A stretch of 23,321 nt of DNA from JAHCIE01 sp034431435 (GTDB lineage Bacteria > Chloroflexota > Anaerolineae > Epilineales > JAHCIE01). The stretch is taken from contig DAOUDG010000035.1 of NCBI GenBank assembly GCA_034431435.1, positions 1 through 23,321 on the forward strand, in the 5' to 3' direction. The position numbers and the translations under genes are program-made. This document shows positions 1 through 7,835 of this stretch, in pieces. How positions within the stretch are numbered: position 1 is the first letter of the stretch; each line of letters opens with the position of its first letter. Below the pieces are notes generated by a model that did no database searches, had not been told where the DNA came from, and saw only the letters and a program-made list of their open reading frames with translations.

Positions 1-461
1 ACGAATTGATACAGCTGCCAGGTAGTGCGCGTGCCGCAGAAGCGCGAGTCGTAGACCCCCGCCAGGGCGGTAGCCCTGACCTTGATGCCCGTCTCCTCCC
101 ACGCCTCGCGGCACGCGCCCTGGGCCGCCGTCTCGCCCACGTCCAGCCCGCCGCCCGGCATGGCCCACAGGCCGTCGTCGGCGCGCCGCACGAGCAGGAT
201 GTGACCCTGGTCGTCGAACACCGCCGCGTCGGCGGCGGGGATCGGCCCCGGCGCAACAGCCAGGTCTCGCATCCAGGCTTCGACCTCGTCGGCGGACGTG
301 TCGTCTACCGCAGCGCGCATCTCGGCCGCGATGGTCAGCAACCGTGTGAAGTTAGCGCGGTCGTGGGGGTCGCGGCTGAAGTGCAGGCCACGCCGCGCCA
401 TGCTGAACAGGGCATGCGACCACCACCCGACGCGCTGGCGCAGGGATGGCTCAGGGCGCAT
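1..461 (-). CDS. Nudix hydrolase with N-terminal helper domain (3' end cut by window edge)
   Basis: This is a likely nucleoside-diphosphate-linked hydrolase (ADP-ribose or sugar-nucleotide pyrophosphatase type). The visible 153 residues start at the ATG at 461. Residues about 20-65 (ARRGLHFSRDPHDRANF, then a helical stretch) resemble the small N-terminal domain found in one Nudix subfamily (Nudix_N_2 type). A complete Nudix box G-x5-E-x7-REUxEExGU runs from G104 to I126, with R118, E119, E122 and E123 as the metal-binding and catalytic set. The start overlaps the end of the upstream dehydrogenase gene by 11 bp in another frame, so the two are probably co-transcribed and translationally coupled. 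The C-terminus lies outside the window. The family call is secure; the substrate is not predictable from sequence. Confidence 0.9.
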   Translation of the reverse strand, partial: MRPEPSLRQRVGWWSHALFSMARRGLHFSRDPHDRANFTRLLTIAAEMRAAVDDTSADEVEAWMRDLAVAPGPIPAADAAVFDDQGHILLVRRADDGLWAMPGGGLDVGETAAQGACREAWEETGIKVRATALAGVYDSRFCGTRTTWQLYQF

Positions 462-1593
462 GGGCAGCTTGCGGGCCACGCGGCATGCTGAGCGTTCCGG
501 CGCGCAGCTCCCTTAGCAGGCTGTGATACGCTGCGCGGTCGATGGGCAGGTCAACGGGGCCGCCCTGAAAGCTCGACATCGTGATGGCGTTGGCGAGTTC
601 CAGGGATAGCCGCGCCCCGCGCCCGTCGCAACGCGGCGCGCGACCCTCCGCGATGGCCGCGTGCAGGTCGCGATACACGGCCAGGTGACCATCGCCATCG
701 CCGGGTAGATCGTGGGTCTCACTCGCCGTGTCGGGGCCGCGATATAGCTCCTGGGTGGTGGCGCTATACTCGGACAGCGAAGGCGTGAAGCGCTGCACGG
801 TGACACGGTCGCCGACCATCTCCAACGCGCCATTCTCGCCGACAATGTGCAGCCGCCGTGCGGAACCGGTCTCGATGGTACTGGCGGTGAAGTAGCCGGG
901 CGCGCCGTTGGGATACTCTAGCATCGCCTGCGCGCTATCCTCGGTCTCGATGCTGTGGCGCAGCGTGCGCGTCCAGCCCCAGACACGGGCGGGCGGCCCC
1001 GCCAGCCAGCCGAGTAGATCGAGCGGGTGGGGGGCCTGGTTGAGCAGGACGCCGCCGCCCTCGCCCTGCCATGTGCCGCGCCAGCCGGCGGCGCGGAAGT
1101 AGGCGTGGGTGCGGTACCACGGCTCGACGCACAACACGCGCACCAGGGGGCCGATGACACCCGTATCGATCAGGGAGCGGGCGTATTCCACCGATGGCTT
1201 GAAACGTTGCTGGAAGCTGACGGCGAGCAGCCGCCCGGCCCTGTCGGCGGCGTCAATCATGCGGTCGGCCTCGGCGACCTCGACGGCGATGGGTTTCTCG
1301 GTCAGCACGTGAGCGCGCGCCGCGAAGGCGTCGACCGCCAGGTCCGGGTGGAATGGGTGGGGCGCGGCGATGACGACGATATCGGGGCGGATGGCGTCGA
1401 GCATGGCGCGATGGTCGGTGAAGAACGGGCAGCCGACGGCGGCGGCGCGCGCCTCGGCCGGCTCGCGCTGCACGTCGGCCATGCCGACAATGATGGCCTC
1501 GGGCAGCTGCGCCAGCGCGGCCAGATGGGTTTGGGCGATACCCGCGCCCGCGCCGATGAGGGCGTAGCGAAGTGGGGTGTTGGGGGCAGTCAT
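451..1593 (-). CDS. Gfo/Idh/MocA family NAD(P)-dependent dehydrogenase (first copy)
   Basis: This 380-residue protein has the normal length for the family. The N-terminal Rossmann fold opens with RYALIGAGAGIAQTHLAAL. The conserved EKP motif carries the probable catalytic Lys100, and the C-terminal domain has LLNQAPHPLDLLGWL with a conserved histidine. The start at 1593 was chosen because the fold begins six residues later and GGAG lies 7 nt upstream (1601-1604, minus strand); an in-frame extension to 1854 would run into the divergent fucosidase gene. It is transcribed away from the GH29-GH78 glycosidases and overlaps a Nudix gene downstream. Known members oxidise sugars or inositols, or act on glycosides. 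A role on L-fucose, L-rhamnose or their acids is inferred from neighbours only. A palindrome upstream probably controls it. Confidence 0.9.
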   Translation of the reverse strand: MTAPNTPLRYALIGAGAGIAQTHLAALAQLPEAIIVGMADVQREPAEARAAAVGCPFFTDHRAMLDAIRPDIVVIAAPHPFHPDLAVDAFAARAHVLTEKPIAVEVAEADRMIDAADRAGRLLAVSFQQRFKPSVEYARSLIDTGVIGPLVRVLCVEPWYRTHAYFRAAGWRGTWQGEGGGVLLNQAPHPLDLLGWLAGPPARVWGWTRTLRHSIETEDSAQAMLEYPNGAPGYFTASTIETGSARRLHIVGENGALEMVGDRVTVQRFTPSLSEYSATTQELYRGPDTASETHDLPGDGDGHLAVYRDLHAAIAEGRAPRCDGRGARLSLELANAITMSSFQGGPVDLPIDRAAYHSLLRELRAGTLSMPRGPQAAHAP

Positions 1594-1618
1594 GATGGCG
1601 CTCCAGGCTCCATTCGGT

Positions 1619-1641
1619 GTTTGTGGTATCATACCACCAAC
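1619..1641. promoter_or_regulatory. Near-perfect 23-bp palindrome, probable operator between divergent sugar genes
   Basis: The core GTGGTATCATACCAC (1623-1637) is a perfect inverted repeat around C1630. Symmetry continues to 1619 and 1641 with one mismatched pair (1622/1638). The TGGT-n5-ACCA layout resembles operators of FadR-type GntR regulators (family knowledge). On the minus strand it contains TATGAT (1633-1628), a plausible -10 for the dehydrogenase gene with TCGCGG 16 bp upstream; on the plus strand it contains TATCAT. A bound regulator would therefore cover the promoter region of both divergent units. No regulator gene is visible in the window. Confidence 0.7.
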
Positions 1642-1692
1642 CTGAGCCGCCGCGAAACGCGCTCCCGATTCCTGCGACCAGAAAGGCTTACG

Positions 1693-2997
1693 ATGCCCAC
1701 CCCCACCCCCGCGCCGCCCGACACCGCCTGGTTTCAGCATGACCGCTTCGGCCTGTTCATCCACTTTGGTGTGTACTCCCTGGCTGCCCGCCACGAGTGG
1801 GTGAAACACCGCGAGCGCATCACCGACGAGGACTACCAACCCTACTTCGACCACTTCGAGCCTGACCTATACGATCCGCGCGCCTGGGCGGCCGAGGCGA
1901 AGGCCGCCGGCATGAAGTACGCCGTCATCACCAGCAAGCACCACGATGGCTTTTGCCTGTGGGACTCGGCCCTCACCGACTACAAGGCAACGCGCGCTCC
2001 CTACGGCCGCGACGTGCTGCGCCCCTTCGTCGACGCCTTCCGCGACGAGGGCCTCAAGCTCGGCTTCTATCACTCGGTCATCGACTGGCATCACCCCGAC
2101 TTTCCCGTCGATGGCCTGCACCCCCAGCGCGACAACCTGGCCTACCGCGCGGCGCACCAGGGCCGCGACATCGCCCGCTACCGCGCCTACCTCCACGGCC
2201 AGACCCGCGAGCTGCTCACCCAGTTCGGGAAGCTGCACATCATGTGGTTCGACTTCTCCTACTCCCACATGGACTGGGGCTGGTCGCAGGGCAAGGGCAA
2301 GGCCGATTGGGACTCCGAGACGCTGATGGCGATGGTGCGCACCCTCCAGCCGGGCATCCTGGTCAACGACCGCCTGGAAATCGGCGGCGACCTCAAGACG
2401 CCGGAGGAGTATCAGCCGCGTGGGGGCATGGAGGTTGACGGGCGGCCCGTGGTCTGGGAAGCGTGCCAGACTCTCAACGGCAGCTGGGGCTACTACCGAG
2501 ATAACCTGGGCTGGCGCTCTGCCGATGAGTTGATTCGCACCCTGGTCGATACCGTCGCGAAGGGCGGCAACTTCTTGCTCAACGTCGGGCCGACCGGTCG
2601 CGGCGAGTTCGAGCCACGCGCCGTGGACCGCCTGCGCGCCATTGGGGCCTGGATGCGGCACAATGGCCGGGCCATCTACGGCTGCGGGCCGAGCGCGCTC
2701 ACGCCGCCCCCCGACGCCCGCTACACCCAGAACGGCAACCGCCTCTACCTGCATCTGTTCGCCTGGCCCTACAAGCATGTCCATCTGGACGGTCTGGCGG
2801 GGCGCGTCGAGTATGCCCAACTGCTCAGCGATGGCTCCGAGGTCAAGCGACTGGTCATCGACCCCGACGCCGAGGCCCAGACCACCACCATGCGCGGCAC
2901 GACCGGCACGCTGACGCTGCAACTGCCGCTGGAGCCGCCCGCCACCGCCGTGCCGGTCATCGAACTGTTCCTCAAGGATGAGGGGGGCCTGCCATGA
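1693..2997 (+). CDS. GH29 alpha-L-fucosidase
   Basis: This 434-residue protein should release terminal L-fucose from oligosaccharides by the retaining GH29 mechanism. Family features in order: WFQHDRFGLFIHFGVYS at the start of the barrel, KYAVITSKHHDGFCLWDS, LHIMWFDFSY with Asp187 as the likely nucleophile, LVNDRLEIGGDLKTPEEYQ, and FLLNVGPTGRGEF. A short beta-rich tail follows. The ATG at 1693 is supported by GAAAGG (1681-1686) six bases upstream; the longer open frame to 1027 lies antisense to the dehydrogenase gene and is not used. There is no signal peptide, so a cytoplasmic enzyme acting on imported oligosaccharides is inferred. The stop overlaps the next start (ATGA), so it is coupled to the rhamnosidase. 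The acid/base residue is not certain. Confidence 0.93.
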   Translation: MPTPTPAPPDTAWFQHDRFGLFIHFGVYSLAARHEWVKHRERITDEDYQPYFDHFEPDLYDPRAWAAEAKAAGMKYAVITSKHHDGFCLWDSALTDYKATRAPYGRDVLRPFVDAFRDEGLKLGFYHSVIDWHHPDFPVDGLHPQRDNLAYRAAHQGRDIARYRAYLHGQTRELLTQFGKLHIMWFDFSYSHMDWGWSQGKGKADWDSETLMAMVRTLQPGILVNDRLEIGGDLKTPEEYQPRGGMEVDGRPVVWEACQTLNGSWGYYRDNLGWRSADELIRTLVDTVAKGGNFLLNVGPTGRGEFEPRAVDRLRAIGAWMRHNGRAIYGCGPSALTPPPDARYTQNGNRLYLHLFAWPYKHVHLDGLAGRVEYAQLLSDGSEVKRLVIDPDAEAQTTTMRGTTGTLTLQLPLEPPATAVPVIELFLKDEGGLP

Positions 2998-5606
2998 CCC
3001 AGCCGCAAGGCGCTGAGACGCGCGTCATCGACGTGCGTGTCGAGCATCGTCGCGACGCGCTGGGCATCGGCACGGGGCGGCCGCGCCTGTCGTGGCGCGT
3101 CGAGACGGCGCGACCGGGCTGGCGGCAGGCGGCCTATGCCGTCGAGGTCAACGGCCTGGCTGGGCAGCGGCGCGGCCAGACCGGGCGAGTAGTGGGTAGC
3201 GAGTCGGTCCTGGTGGCGTGGCCCTTCGCGCCGTTGCATTCGCGGGAGCGCGTCGCGCTACGGGTGCGGGTATGGGGGACGGACGGCAACCCCTCCCCGT
3301 GGAGCGCGGCGTACCCGGTCGAGGTGGGCTTGCTGGACGTCACCGACTGGCGGGCGCGCTTCGTCACGCCCGACTGGGATGCTACGAGTCAGGCGGGGCA
3401 GGCGTCACCACTGCTGCGCCGCGAGTTCGATGTGCGACCGGGCGTCGCCCACGCGCGACTGTACGTCACTGCCCTCGGCGTGTATGAGGCCCGCGTCAAC
3501 GGCCAGGTCGTCGGCGACCACGTCCTCGACCCTGGGTGGACTAGCTACTCGCACCGCCTGCGATATCAAGTCTTCGATGTGACGCGCCTCGTCCGCGAGG
3601 GTCGCAACGTCCTGGGCGCGATGTTGGGCGACGGCTGGTATCGCGGTCGGCTCGGCTGGAAGGGCGGTCAGAGCCTGTACGGGGAGCGCCTGGCCTGGCT
3701 GGCCCAGCTAGAGGTTCACTACGCCGACGGCGCGACCGATATCGTCGTCACCGACGAGACGTGGCGCGCGGCCAGTGGCCCCATCCTGGCCAGCGACATC
3801 TACGACGGCGAGAGCTACGACGCGCGCCTGGAGCGGCCCGGCTGGGCCGAGTCCGGCTACGCCGACGGCGACTGGGCGGGCGTCCGCGTCGTGGCGCGCG
3901 ACCTGGCGACACTGGTCGCGCCGAGCGGCCCGCCCGTGCGCCGCACAGAACTGGTCGCGCCGCGGGGCATCACGCGCTCGCCATCCGGCAAAACCATCGT
4001 GGATTTCGGGCAGAACCTGGTGGGGCGGCTACGGCTGACGGTCCAGGGTGAGGCGGGCCAGACGGTTACCCTGCGCCACGCCGAGGTGCTGGAGGACGGC
4101 GAGCTATGCGTGCGTCCGCTGCGCACGGCGAAGGCCACCGATTACTACACCCTGCGCGGCGGCGCGGCGGAGACGTGGGAGCCGCGCTTTACCTTCCACG
4201 GCTTCCGCTACGCCGAGATTGACGGCTGGCCGGGCGAACTGCGCGCCGATGACGTGCGCGCCGTGGTGTGCCACTCGGACATGGAGCGCGGCGGCTGGTT
4301 CGAGTGTTCCGATCCACTGCTCAACCGCCTTCACCAGAACATCGTGTGGAGCATGCGCGGCAACTTCCTCGACCTGCCCACCGACTGCCCCCAACGCGAC
4401 GAGCGCCTGGGCTGGACCGGCGACATCCAGGTCTTCGCCCCCACCGCCACTTTCCTCTACCACGTGGCGGGCTTCCTGCAATCGTGGCTGGCCGACCTGG
4501 CGGCCGAGCAGGCCGTAGCGGGTGGCAGTGTCCCCTTTGTCGTCCCCAATGTGCTGCACGACGGCGCGACGGCGCGGGCCGCGTGGGGTGACGCGGCCGT
4601 GATCGTGCCGTGGACGCTCTATGAACGCTATGGTGACGTGGGGCTGCTGGCAGCGCAGTACGCCAGCATGCGCGCCTGGGTTGATCACCTGGCAGGGCTG
4701 GCGGGGGAGAGGCGGCTATGGGACGAGGGTTTTCAGTTTGGCGACTGGCTGGACCCCAGCGCGCCGCCCCATCAGCCCTGGGCGGCGCGGACACCGATGC
4801 GTGTCGTCGCCACTGCCTACTTCGCCCACTCCGTCGATCTGCTGGCGCGGGCGGCCAGGGTGTTGGGCCACGCCACGGACGCGGCTCGCTATGCCGCGCT
4901 GGCCGCCGAGGTGCGGGCAGCCTTCGCCGCTGCCTACGTCTCGCCGGAAGGCATCGTCGAGGGTGACGGGCAGACCGGCTACGCCCTGGCCCTCCAGTTC
5001 GACCTGCTACCCGACGCGGCGCGGCGTGCGGCCGCCGCGCGCCGGTTGGTGGAGTTGGTTCGAGAAAATGGCTACCGCATCGGCACCGGCTTCGTCGGTA
5101 CGCCCCTCATCGCCGATGCCCTGTGTGACGCGGGTCGTGAGGACGCCGCGTTCCGCCTGGTCACTCAGACGGCGTGCCCGTCGTGGCTGTATCCGGTGAC
5201 GATGGGCGCGACCACCATCTGGGAGCGCTGGGACAGCCTGCTACCCGACGGCCGCGTCAACCCTGGTGAGATGACATCCTTCAACCACTACGCCCTGGGC
5301 GCGGTGGCCGACTGGCTGCACCGCGTTGTCGGCGGCCTGGCCCCGGCCGCGCCCGGCTACCGCCACCTGGCGATGCGCCCTCGACCCGGTGGCGGCCTGA
5401 CCTACGCGGAGGCGCGCCACATCACACCCTACGGCCCGGCTGGCTGTCGCTGGCGCATCGCAGGCGAGAGCATCGAGGTCCAGGTGAGCGTCCCGCCCAA
5501 CACCACGGCGACGGTCACGCTGCCCGGCCGCGCGGCGGAGTCGCTGGAGGTCGGATCGGGCACGCATACCTGGACGTATCGCTGGTCGACTACGTCAGAT
5601 CAATGA
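2994..5606 (+). CDS. GH78 alpha-L-rhamnosidase
   Basis: This 870-residue protein has the usual size for multidomain GH78 enzymes that hydrolyse terminal alpha-L-rhamnose. N-terminal beta domains (about 1-320) include ARLYVTALGVYEARVNGQ and WYRGRLGWKGG, typical of the rhamnosidase carbohydrate-binding region. The (alpha/alpha)6 catalytic domain has DLPTDCPQRDERLGWTGD at 460-477, with Glu470 as the likely general acid, and GATTIWERWDS with Glu744 as the likely base, followed by TSFNHYALGAVADWLHR. A beta-sandwich tail ends the protein. Catalytic assignments follow characterised GH78 enzymes by analogy. The start overlaps the fucosidase stop by 4 bp, with a G-rich SD (AGGGGGG) just upstream. No signal peptide is seen. 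The 3' end overlaps the convergent dehydrogenase gene by 17 bp. Substrate could be rhamnogalacturonan or arabinogalactan fragments (inference). Confidence 0.94.
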   Translation: MTQPQGAETRVIDVRVEHRRDALGIGTGRPRLSWRVETARPGWRQAAYAVEVNGLAGQRRGQTGRVVGSESVLVAWPFAPLHSRERVALRVRVWGTDGNPSPWSAAYPVEVGLLDVTDWRARFVTPDWDATSQAGQASPLLRREFDVRPGVAHARLYVTALGVYEARVNGQVVGDHVLDPGWTSYSHRLRYQVFDVTRLVREGRNVLGAMLGDGWYRGRLGWKGGQSLYGERLAWLAQLEVHYADGATDIVVTDETWRAASGPILASDIYDGESYDARLERPGWAESGYADGDWAGVRVVARDLATLVAPSGPPVRRTELVAPRGITRSPSGKTIVDFGQNLVGRLRLTVQGEAGQTVTLRHAEVLEDGELCVRPLRTAKATDYYTLRGGAAETWEPRFTFHGFRYAEIDGWPGELRADDVRAVVCHSDMERGGWFECSDPLLNRLHQNIVWSMRGNFLDLPTDCPQRDERLGWTGDIQVFAPTATFLYHVAGFLQSWLADLAAEQAVAGGSVPFVVPNVLHDGATARAAWGDAAVIVPWTLYERYGDVGLLAAQYASMRAWVDHLAGLAGERRLWDEGFQFGDWLDPSAPPHQPWAARTPMRVVATAYFAHSVDLLARAARVLGHATDAARYAALAAEVRAAFAAAYVSPEGIVEGDGQTGYALALQFDLLPDAARRAAAARRLVELVRENGYRIGTGFVGTPLIADALCDAGREDAAFRLVTQTACPSWLYPVTMGATTIWERWDSLLPDGRVNPGEMTSFNHYALGAVADWLHRVVGGLAPAAPGYRHLAMRPRPGGGLTYAEARHITPYGPAGCRWRIAGESIEVQVSVPPNTTATVTLPGRAAESLEVGSGTHTWTYRWSTTSDQ

Positions 5607-6600
5607 GTCGGCCTGTCTCGGCCGCCTCGACCGCGCCCAGCACGATTGCCAGGCTGTGGATGTTGTCGGCGGCGCGGGTCTCCGGTCGGATGCCCGTGGC
5701 AAGAGCGTCGGCAAAGGCGGCCAGCACGGCCGGTCGGTCGGTGAGAGGGAGGGCCGGCAACGCCACGTCCTGCTCGCCCTCTCCCCAAATCTCCCATCGC
5801 AACTCCCCCTGCCCTGGGTCGTCCAGGCCGCCGCGCCACGTCAGCCGCCCCTTCTCGCCGAGGATGTCCCAGGCCGCGTTCCACGACGTGTTGCCTTCGC
5901 GACTGGCCCAGTCACCGTCGTAGACGGCTGTCGCGCCGCCCTCCAGCGTCATGGTCACGATGGCCGTGGGGTCGTGCTGGTAGAGGCTATCCGGCGCGCG
6001 CCACGTCTGGGCGTACAGGTGGCTGACGTTGCGGCCGGTCACGGCGCGCAGCAGGTCGAAGTGGTGGATAGACATATCCAGCAGCAGCGGGTGGCGCATG
6101 GCGTAGCGGAAGTTGCCGACGCCGAAGCCGGTACGAGTGTCGCGGCGGAAGTGGATGCGCACGGCGACCAGGTTTCCCAGCGCGCCCGACACGACGAGGG
6201 CCTGGGCAGCGCGAGCCGGCGGTCGAAAGCGGTAGTTTTGGCTGACCATGAGGGTGCGTCCCACGGCGTCCGCCGTGGCGATGAGGTCGCGGGCCTCAAC
6301 CAGGGTCGACGCCAGAGGCTTCTCGACCAGGACGTGCCGACTCGCCTGCAACGCGGCGATGGCGACGGCGTGATGGCTGTCGGGGGGCGTGGCGATGAGA
6401 ACGGCGGCGGCCGGGTAGGCGGCCAGGGCCTCATCGAGGCGGGCGAAGGTCGGCACGCCGAGGGTGTCGGCGGCCCAGACGCGGGCCTCCGGCGCGACAT
6501 CCACGACGGCGGCCAGGGTTGCGACGGGCGACGCCTGCACGATCTGCGCCCAGCTACGGCCGAAGCCGCCCAATCCAACCTGGATGAGGGGGAGTGTCAT
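5590..6600 (-). CDS. Gfo/Idh/MocA family dehydrogenase (second copy)
   Basis: This 336-residue protein has a Rossmann start PLIQVGLGGFGRSWAQ, an EKP motif with probable catalytic Lys94, and LLDMSIHHFDLLRAVTG with conserved histidines in the substrate domain. Its motifs differ enough from the copy at 451-1593 that it is not a recent duplicate. The ATG at 6600 has GAGGT (6607-6611, minus strand) upstream; that SD lies within the short inverted repeat CGTGACCTCACG. The gene converges on and overlaps the rhamnosidase end, a tight packing that fits a shared glycan-use region with opposite transcription. A role in oxidising a released deoxysugar is inference; the exact substrate cannot be read from the sequence. 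Confidence 0.9.
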   Translation of the reverse strand: MTLPLIQVGLGGFGRSWAQIVQASPVATLAAVVDVAPEARVWAADTLGVPTFARLDEALAAYPAAAVLIATPPDSHHAVAIAALQASRHVLVEKPLASTLVEARDLIATADAVGRTLMVSQNYRFRPPARAAQALVVSGALGNLVAVRIHFRRDTRTGFGVGNFRYAMRHPLLLDMSIHHFDLLRAVTGRNVSHLYAQTWRAPDSLYQHDPTAIVTMTLEGGATAVYDGDWASREGNTSWNAAWDILGEKGRLTWRGGLDDPGQGELRWEIWGEGEQDVALPALPLTDRPAVLAAFADALATGIRPETRAADNIHSLAIVLGAVEAAETGRLIDLT

Positions 6601-6751
6601 AACGTGACCTCACGGTGTGCGTTGTCGATATCGTACATGTATCCCGTTGATTGTGGCCCCATTCGTGCTGACTGTACAGATGGGGTGGGTGAGCGTAAGC
6701 TCGGCCGTGTTGCGGGCGTCCAACCGCTACCCGGCGGGGCGTGACCGAAAT

Positions 6752-6781
6752 TTGCGCCCGCTACGAGGCTGGGCCTATACT
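6752..6781 (+). promoter_or_regulatory. Promoter of the small orphan gene
   Basis: A -35 TTGCGC (6752-6757) and a -10 TATACT (6776-6781) are separated by 18 bp. The predicted start of transcription is near 6788, leaving a leader of about 43 nt that includes the strong SD at 6812-6820. The -35 hexamer is the same TTGCGC seen before the genes at 7272 and 19818. Together with the terminator at 7152-7185 this delimits a single-gene transcript. Confidence 0.6.
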
Positions 6782-6830
6782 CATTCCAGCCCGGACTCAT
6801 AACATCCTGACGGAAAGGAGGTAGACCACT

Positions 6831-7136
6831 ATGGTGCGCGATGTAACTGTGCTGTCCCGCGATACGCGCTCGGCGACGGGTGTGTTCCGCCTGGACGGCC
6901 ACCGCAAGCCCTACTACTTCTACGCGCTACGTGCGCCTAGCGGCAGCTATCGGGTGCAGCGAATTGTCCCGACGACCACGGCGGACGCCAGCGCGGCGGT
7001 GACCCAGGCGTTGAACGCGGACGGCGAAAACCCGCCTGAACGTAGTCGCGGCGGGGTAGCGCGTCATCGACGACCCGGTCTACCTCGTCGCGCCGCCCAC
7101 CTGGGCGGGAGGCCGCCTTTCGGCGCCATCAACTGA
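6831..7136 (+). CDS. Small hypothetical protein, possibly frameshifted near its C-terminus
   Basis: I do not recognise this 101-residue protein. A consensus SD (AAAGGAGGT, from 6812) and a good promoter argue that it is expressed. Residues 1-63 look like an ordinary small soluble beta-rich protein (GVFRLDGHRKPYYFYALR, then GSYRVQRIVPTTTADASAAV). From about residue 64 the frame turns Arg/Pro/Gly-rich, as out-of-frame high-G+C DNA does. The neighbouring frame at about 7057-7131 instead reads RVIDDPVYLVAPPTWAGGRL, which is more protein-like, but it is preceded by a TAG at 7057-7059. A frameshift (real decay or base-calling error) is therefore possible. A strong terminator follows immediately, so the gene stands alone. 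Confidence 0.6.
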   Translation: MVRDVTVLSRDTRSATGVFRLDGHRKPYYFYALRAPSGSYRVQRIVPTTTADASAAVTQALNADGENPPERSRGGVARHRRPGLPRRAAHLGGRPPFGAIN

Positions 7137-7151
7137 ACAGGCCTTCTTTGC

Positions 7152-7190
7152 CGAGCGGTGGTCCTGCGGGCCACCGCTCGCCCTTTTCTT
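7152..7190 (+). terminator. Strong intrinsic terminator after the small orphan gene
   Basis: A perfect 10-bp stem CGAGCGGTGG / CCACCGCTCG (7152-7161 with 7171-7180) extends inward by three more pairs (one of them T-G) to a TGC triloop at 7165-7167. The T-rich tail CCCTTTTCTT follows. This is the clearest factor-independent terminator in the window, and it separates the small gene from the Nudix-aldolase unit. Confidence 0.85.
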
Positions 7191-7233
7191 CACCCCCCGT
7201 GAACCATCCTCCACCGCCCGGCGGCCAGATCGC

Positions 7234-7263
7234 TTGCGCCTCAGCCGCGTTCGGTCGTATAAT
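7234..7263 (+). promoter_or_regulatory. Promoter for Nudix-aldolase operon, probably giving a leaderless mRNA
   Basis: TTGCGC (7234-7239) and a perfect TATAAT (7258-7263) are spaced by 18 bp. Only 8 nt separate the -10 box from the ATG at 7272, so transcription should begin at or within about two bases of the start codon. The GGGAAGG at 7264-7270 is too close to the ATG to act as a normal SD and would be largely outside the transcript. Confidence 0.7.
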
Positions 7264-7271
7264 GGGAAGGT

Positions 7272-7820
7272 ATGGGCAGCGCCAGTCAGATCGCTCAAAC
7301 CACCCACGGCCGCTACGCCGCCACGCCCCGTACCCTGATCTTCGTCACGCACGGCGGCGACGTGCTGCTGGTACGCGGCGCGCCTCACAAGGGCTGGTGG
7401 GCCGGGCGGCTCAACGGTGTCGGCGGCCACATCGAGCGCGACGAGGACGTGTGGACGTCGGCGCGGCGCGAGCTGCGCGAGGAGACGGGGCTGGCCGACG
7501 TGGCAGAGCTGCGCCTGGCGGCGGTGATCAATGCGGCCCTCGGTGATGGGGCACACGGCATCCTGCTGTTCGTGTTCACCGCCCGCGCCCACGACCGCGC
7601 CGTGCAGCCCTCCGATGAGGGGATGCTAGAGTGGATTCCGGCTCACGATCTAGATCGCCAGCCCGTGATTCCCGACTTGCGCCTCTTGCTGCCCCGCATC
7701 CTGGACCTGCCGCCGACCGCGCCACCCCTCTTCGCCCACTACGGCGTTGATGAGCGCGGCGTGATGACGGTGCAATTCGCGGGGGAATCCCCCGCTCAGA
7801 TAAACTTCCCGGTCGCCTAG
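7272..7820 (+). CDS. Nudix hydrolase (MutT-like), first gene of an operon with an aldolase
   Basis: This 182-residue protein has a full Nudix box: G52, E58, then RELREETGL at 66-74. The preceding strand TLIFVTHGGDVLLVRGAP is typical of MutT-like or 8-oxo-dGTP-type enzymes, but the substrate is unknown. A tail of about 60 residues beyond the Nudix fold includes FAHYGVDERGVMTVQFA and is not recognised. The ATG at 7272 is chosen because a TATAAT box ends 8 nt upstream and no ATG lies in frame nearby; initiation is probably leaderless. Fifteen bases separate it from the aldolase, so the two share a transcript. Confidence 0.88.
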   Translation: MGSASQIAQTTHGRYAATPRTLIFVTHGGDVLLVRGAPHKGWWAGRLNGVGGHIERDEDVWTSARRELREETGLADVAELRLAAVINAALGDGAHGILLFVFTARAHDRAVQPSDEGMLEWIPAHDLDRQPVIPDLRLLLPRILDLPPTAPPLFAHYGVDERGVMTVQFAGESPAQINFPVA

Positions 7821-7835
7821 CGAAAGGAAATTACA

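Noticed and set aside
1027..1692. 222-codon N-terminal extension of the fucosidase open frame
   Set aside because: It lies antisense to the dehydrogenase gene and across the palindrome; a proper SD and family start are at 1693.
6602..6613. CGTGACCTCACG inverted repeat before the second dehydrogenase gene
   Set aside because: Short (5-bp arms) and coincident with the SD; possible operator but not supportable alone.
6657..6685. CCCCAT / ATGGGG inverted repeat in the 230-bp gap before the small orphan gene
   Set aside because: The stem is only 6 bp with a 17-nt loop and no T-tract; too weak to call. The rest of that gap holds only the promoter at 6752-6781 and the leader.
5656..6744. 362-codon plus-strand open frame opposite the second dehydrogenase
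   Set aside because: The real minus-strand gene has clear Rossmann and EKP motifs; the antisense frame is a high-G+C shadow without domains.
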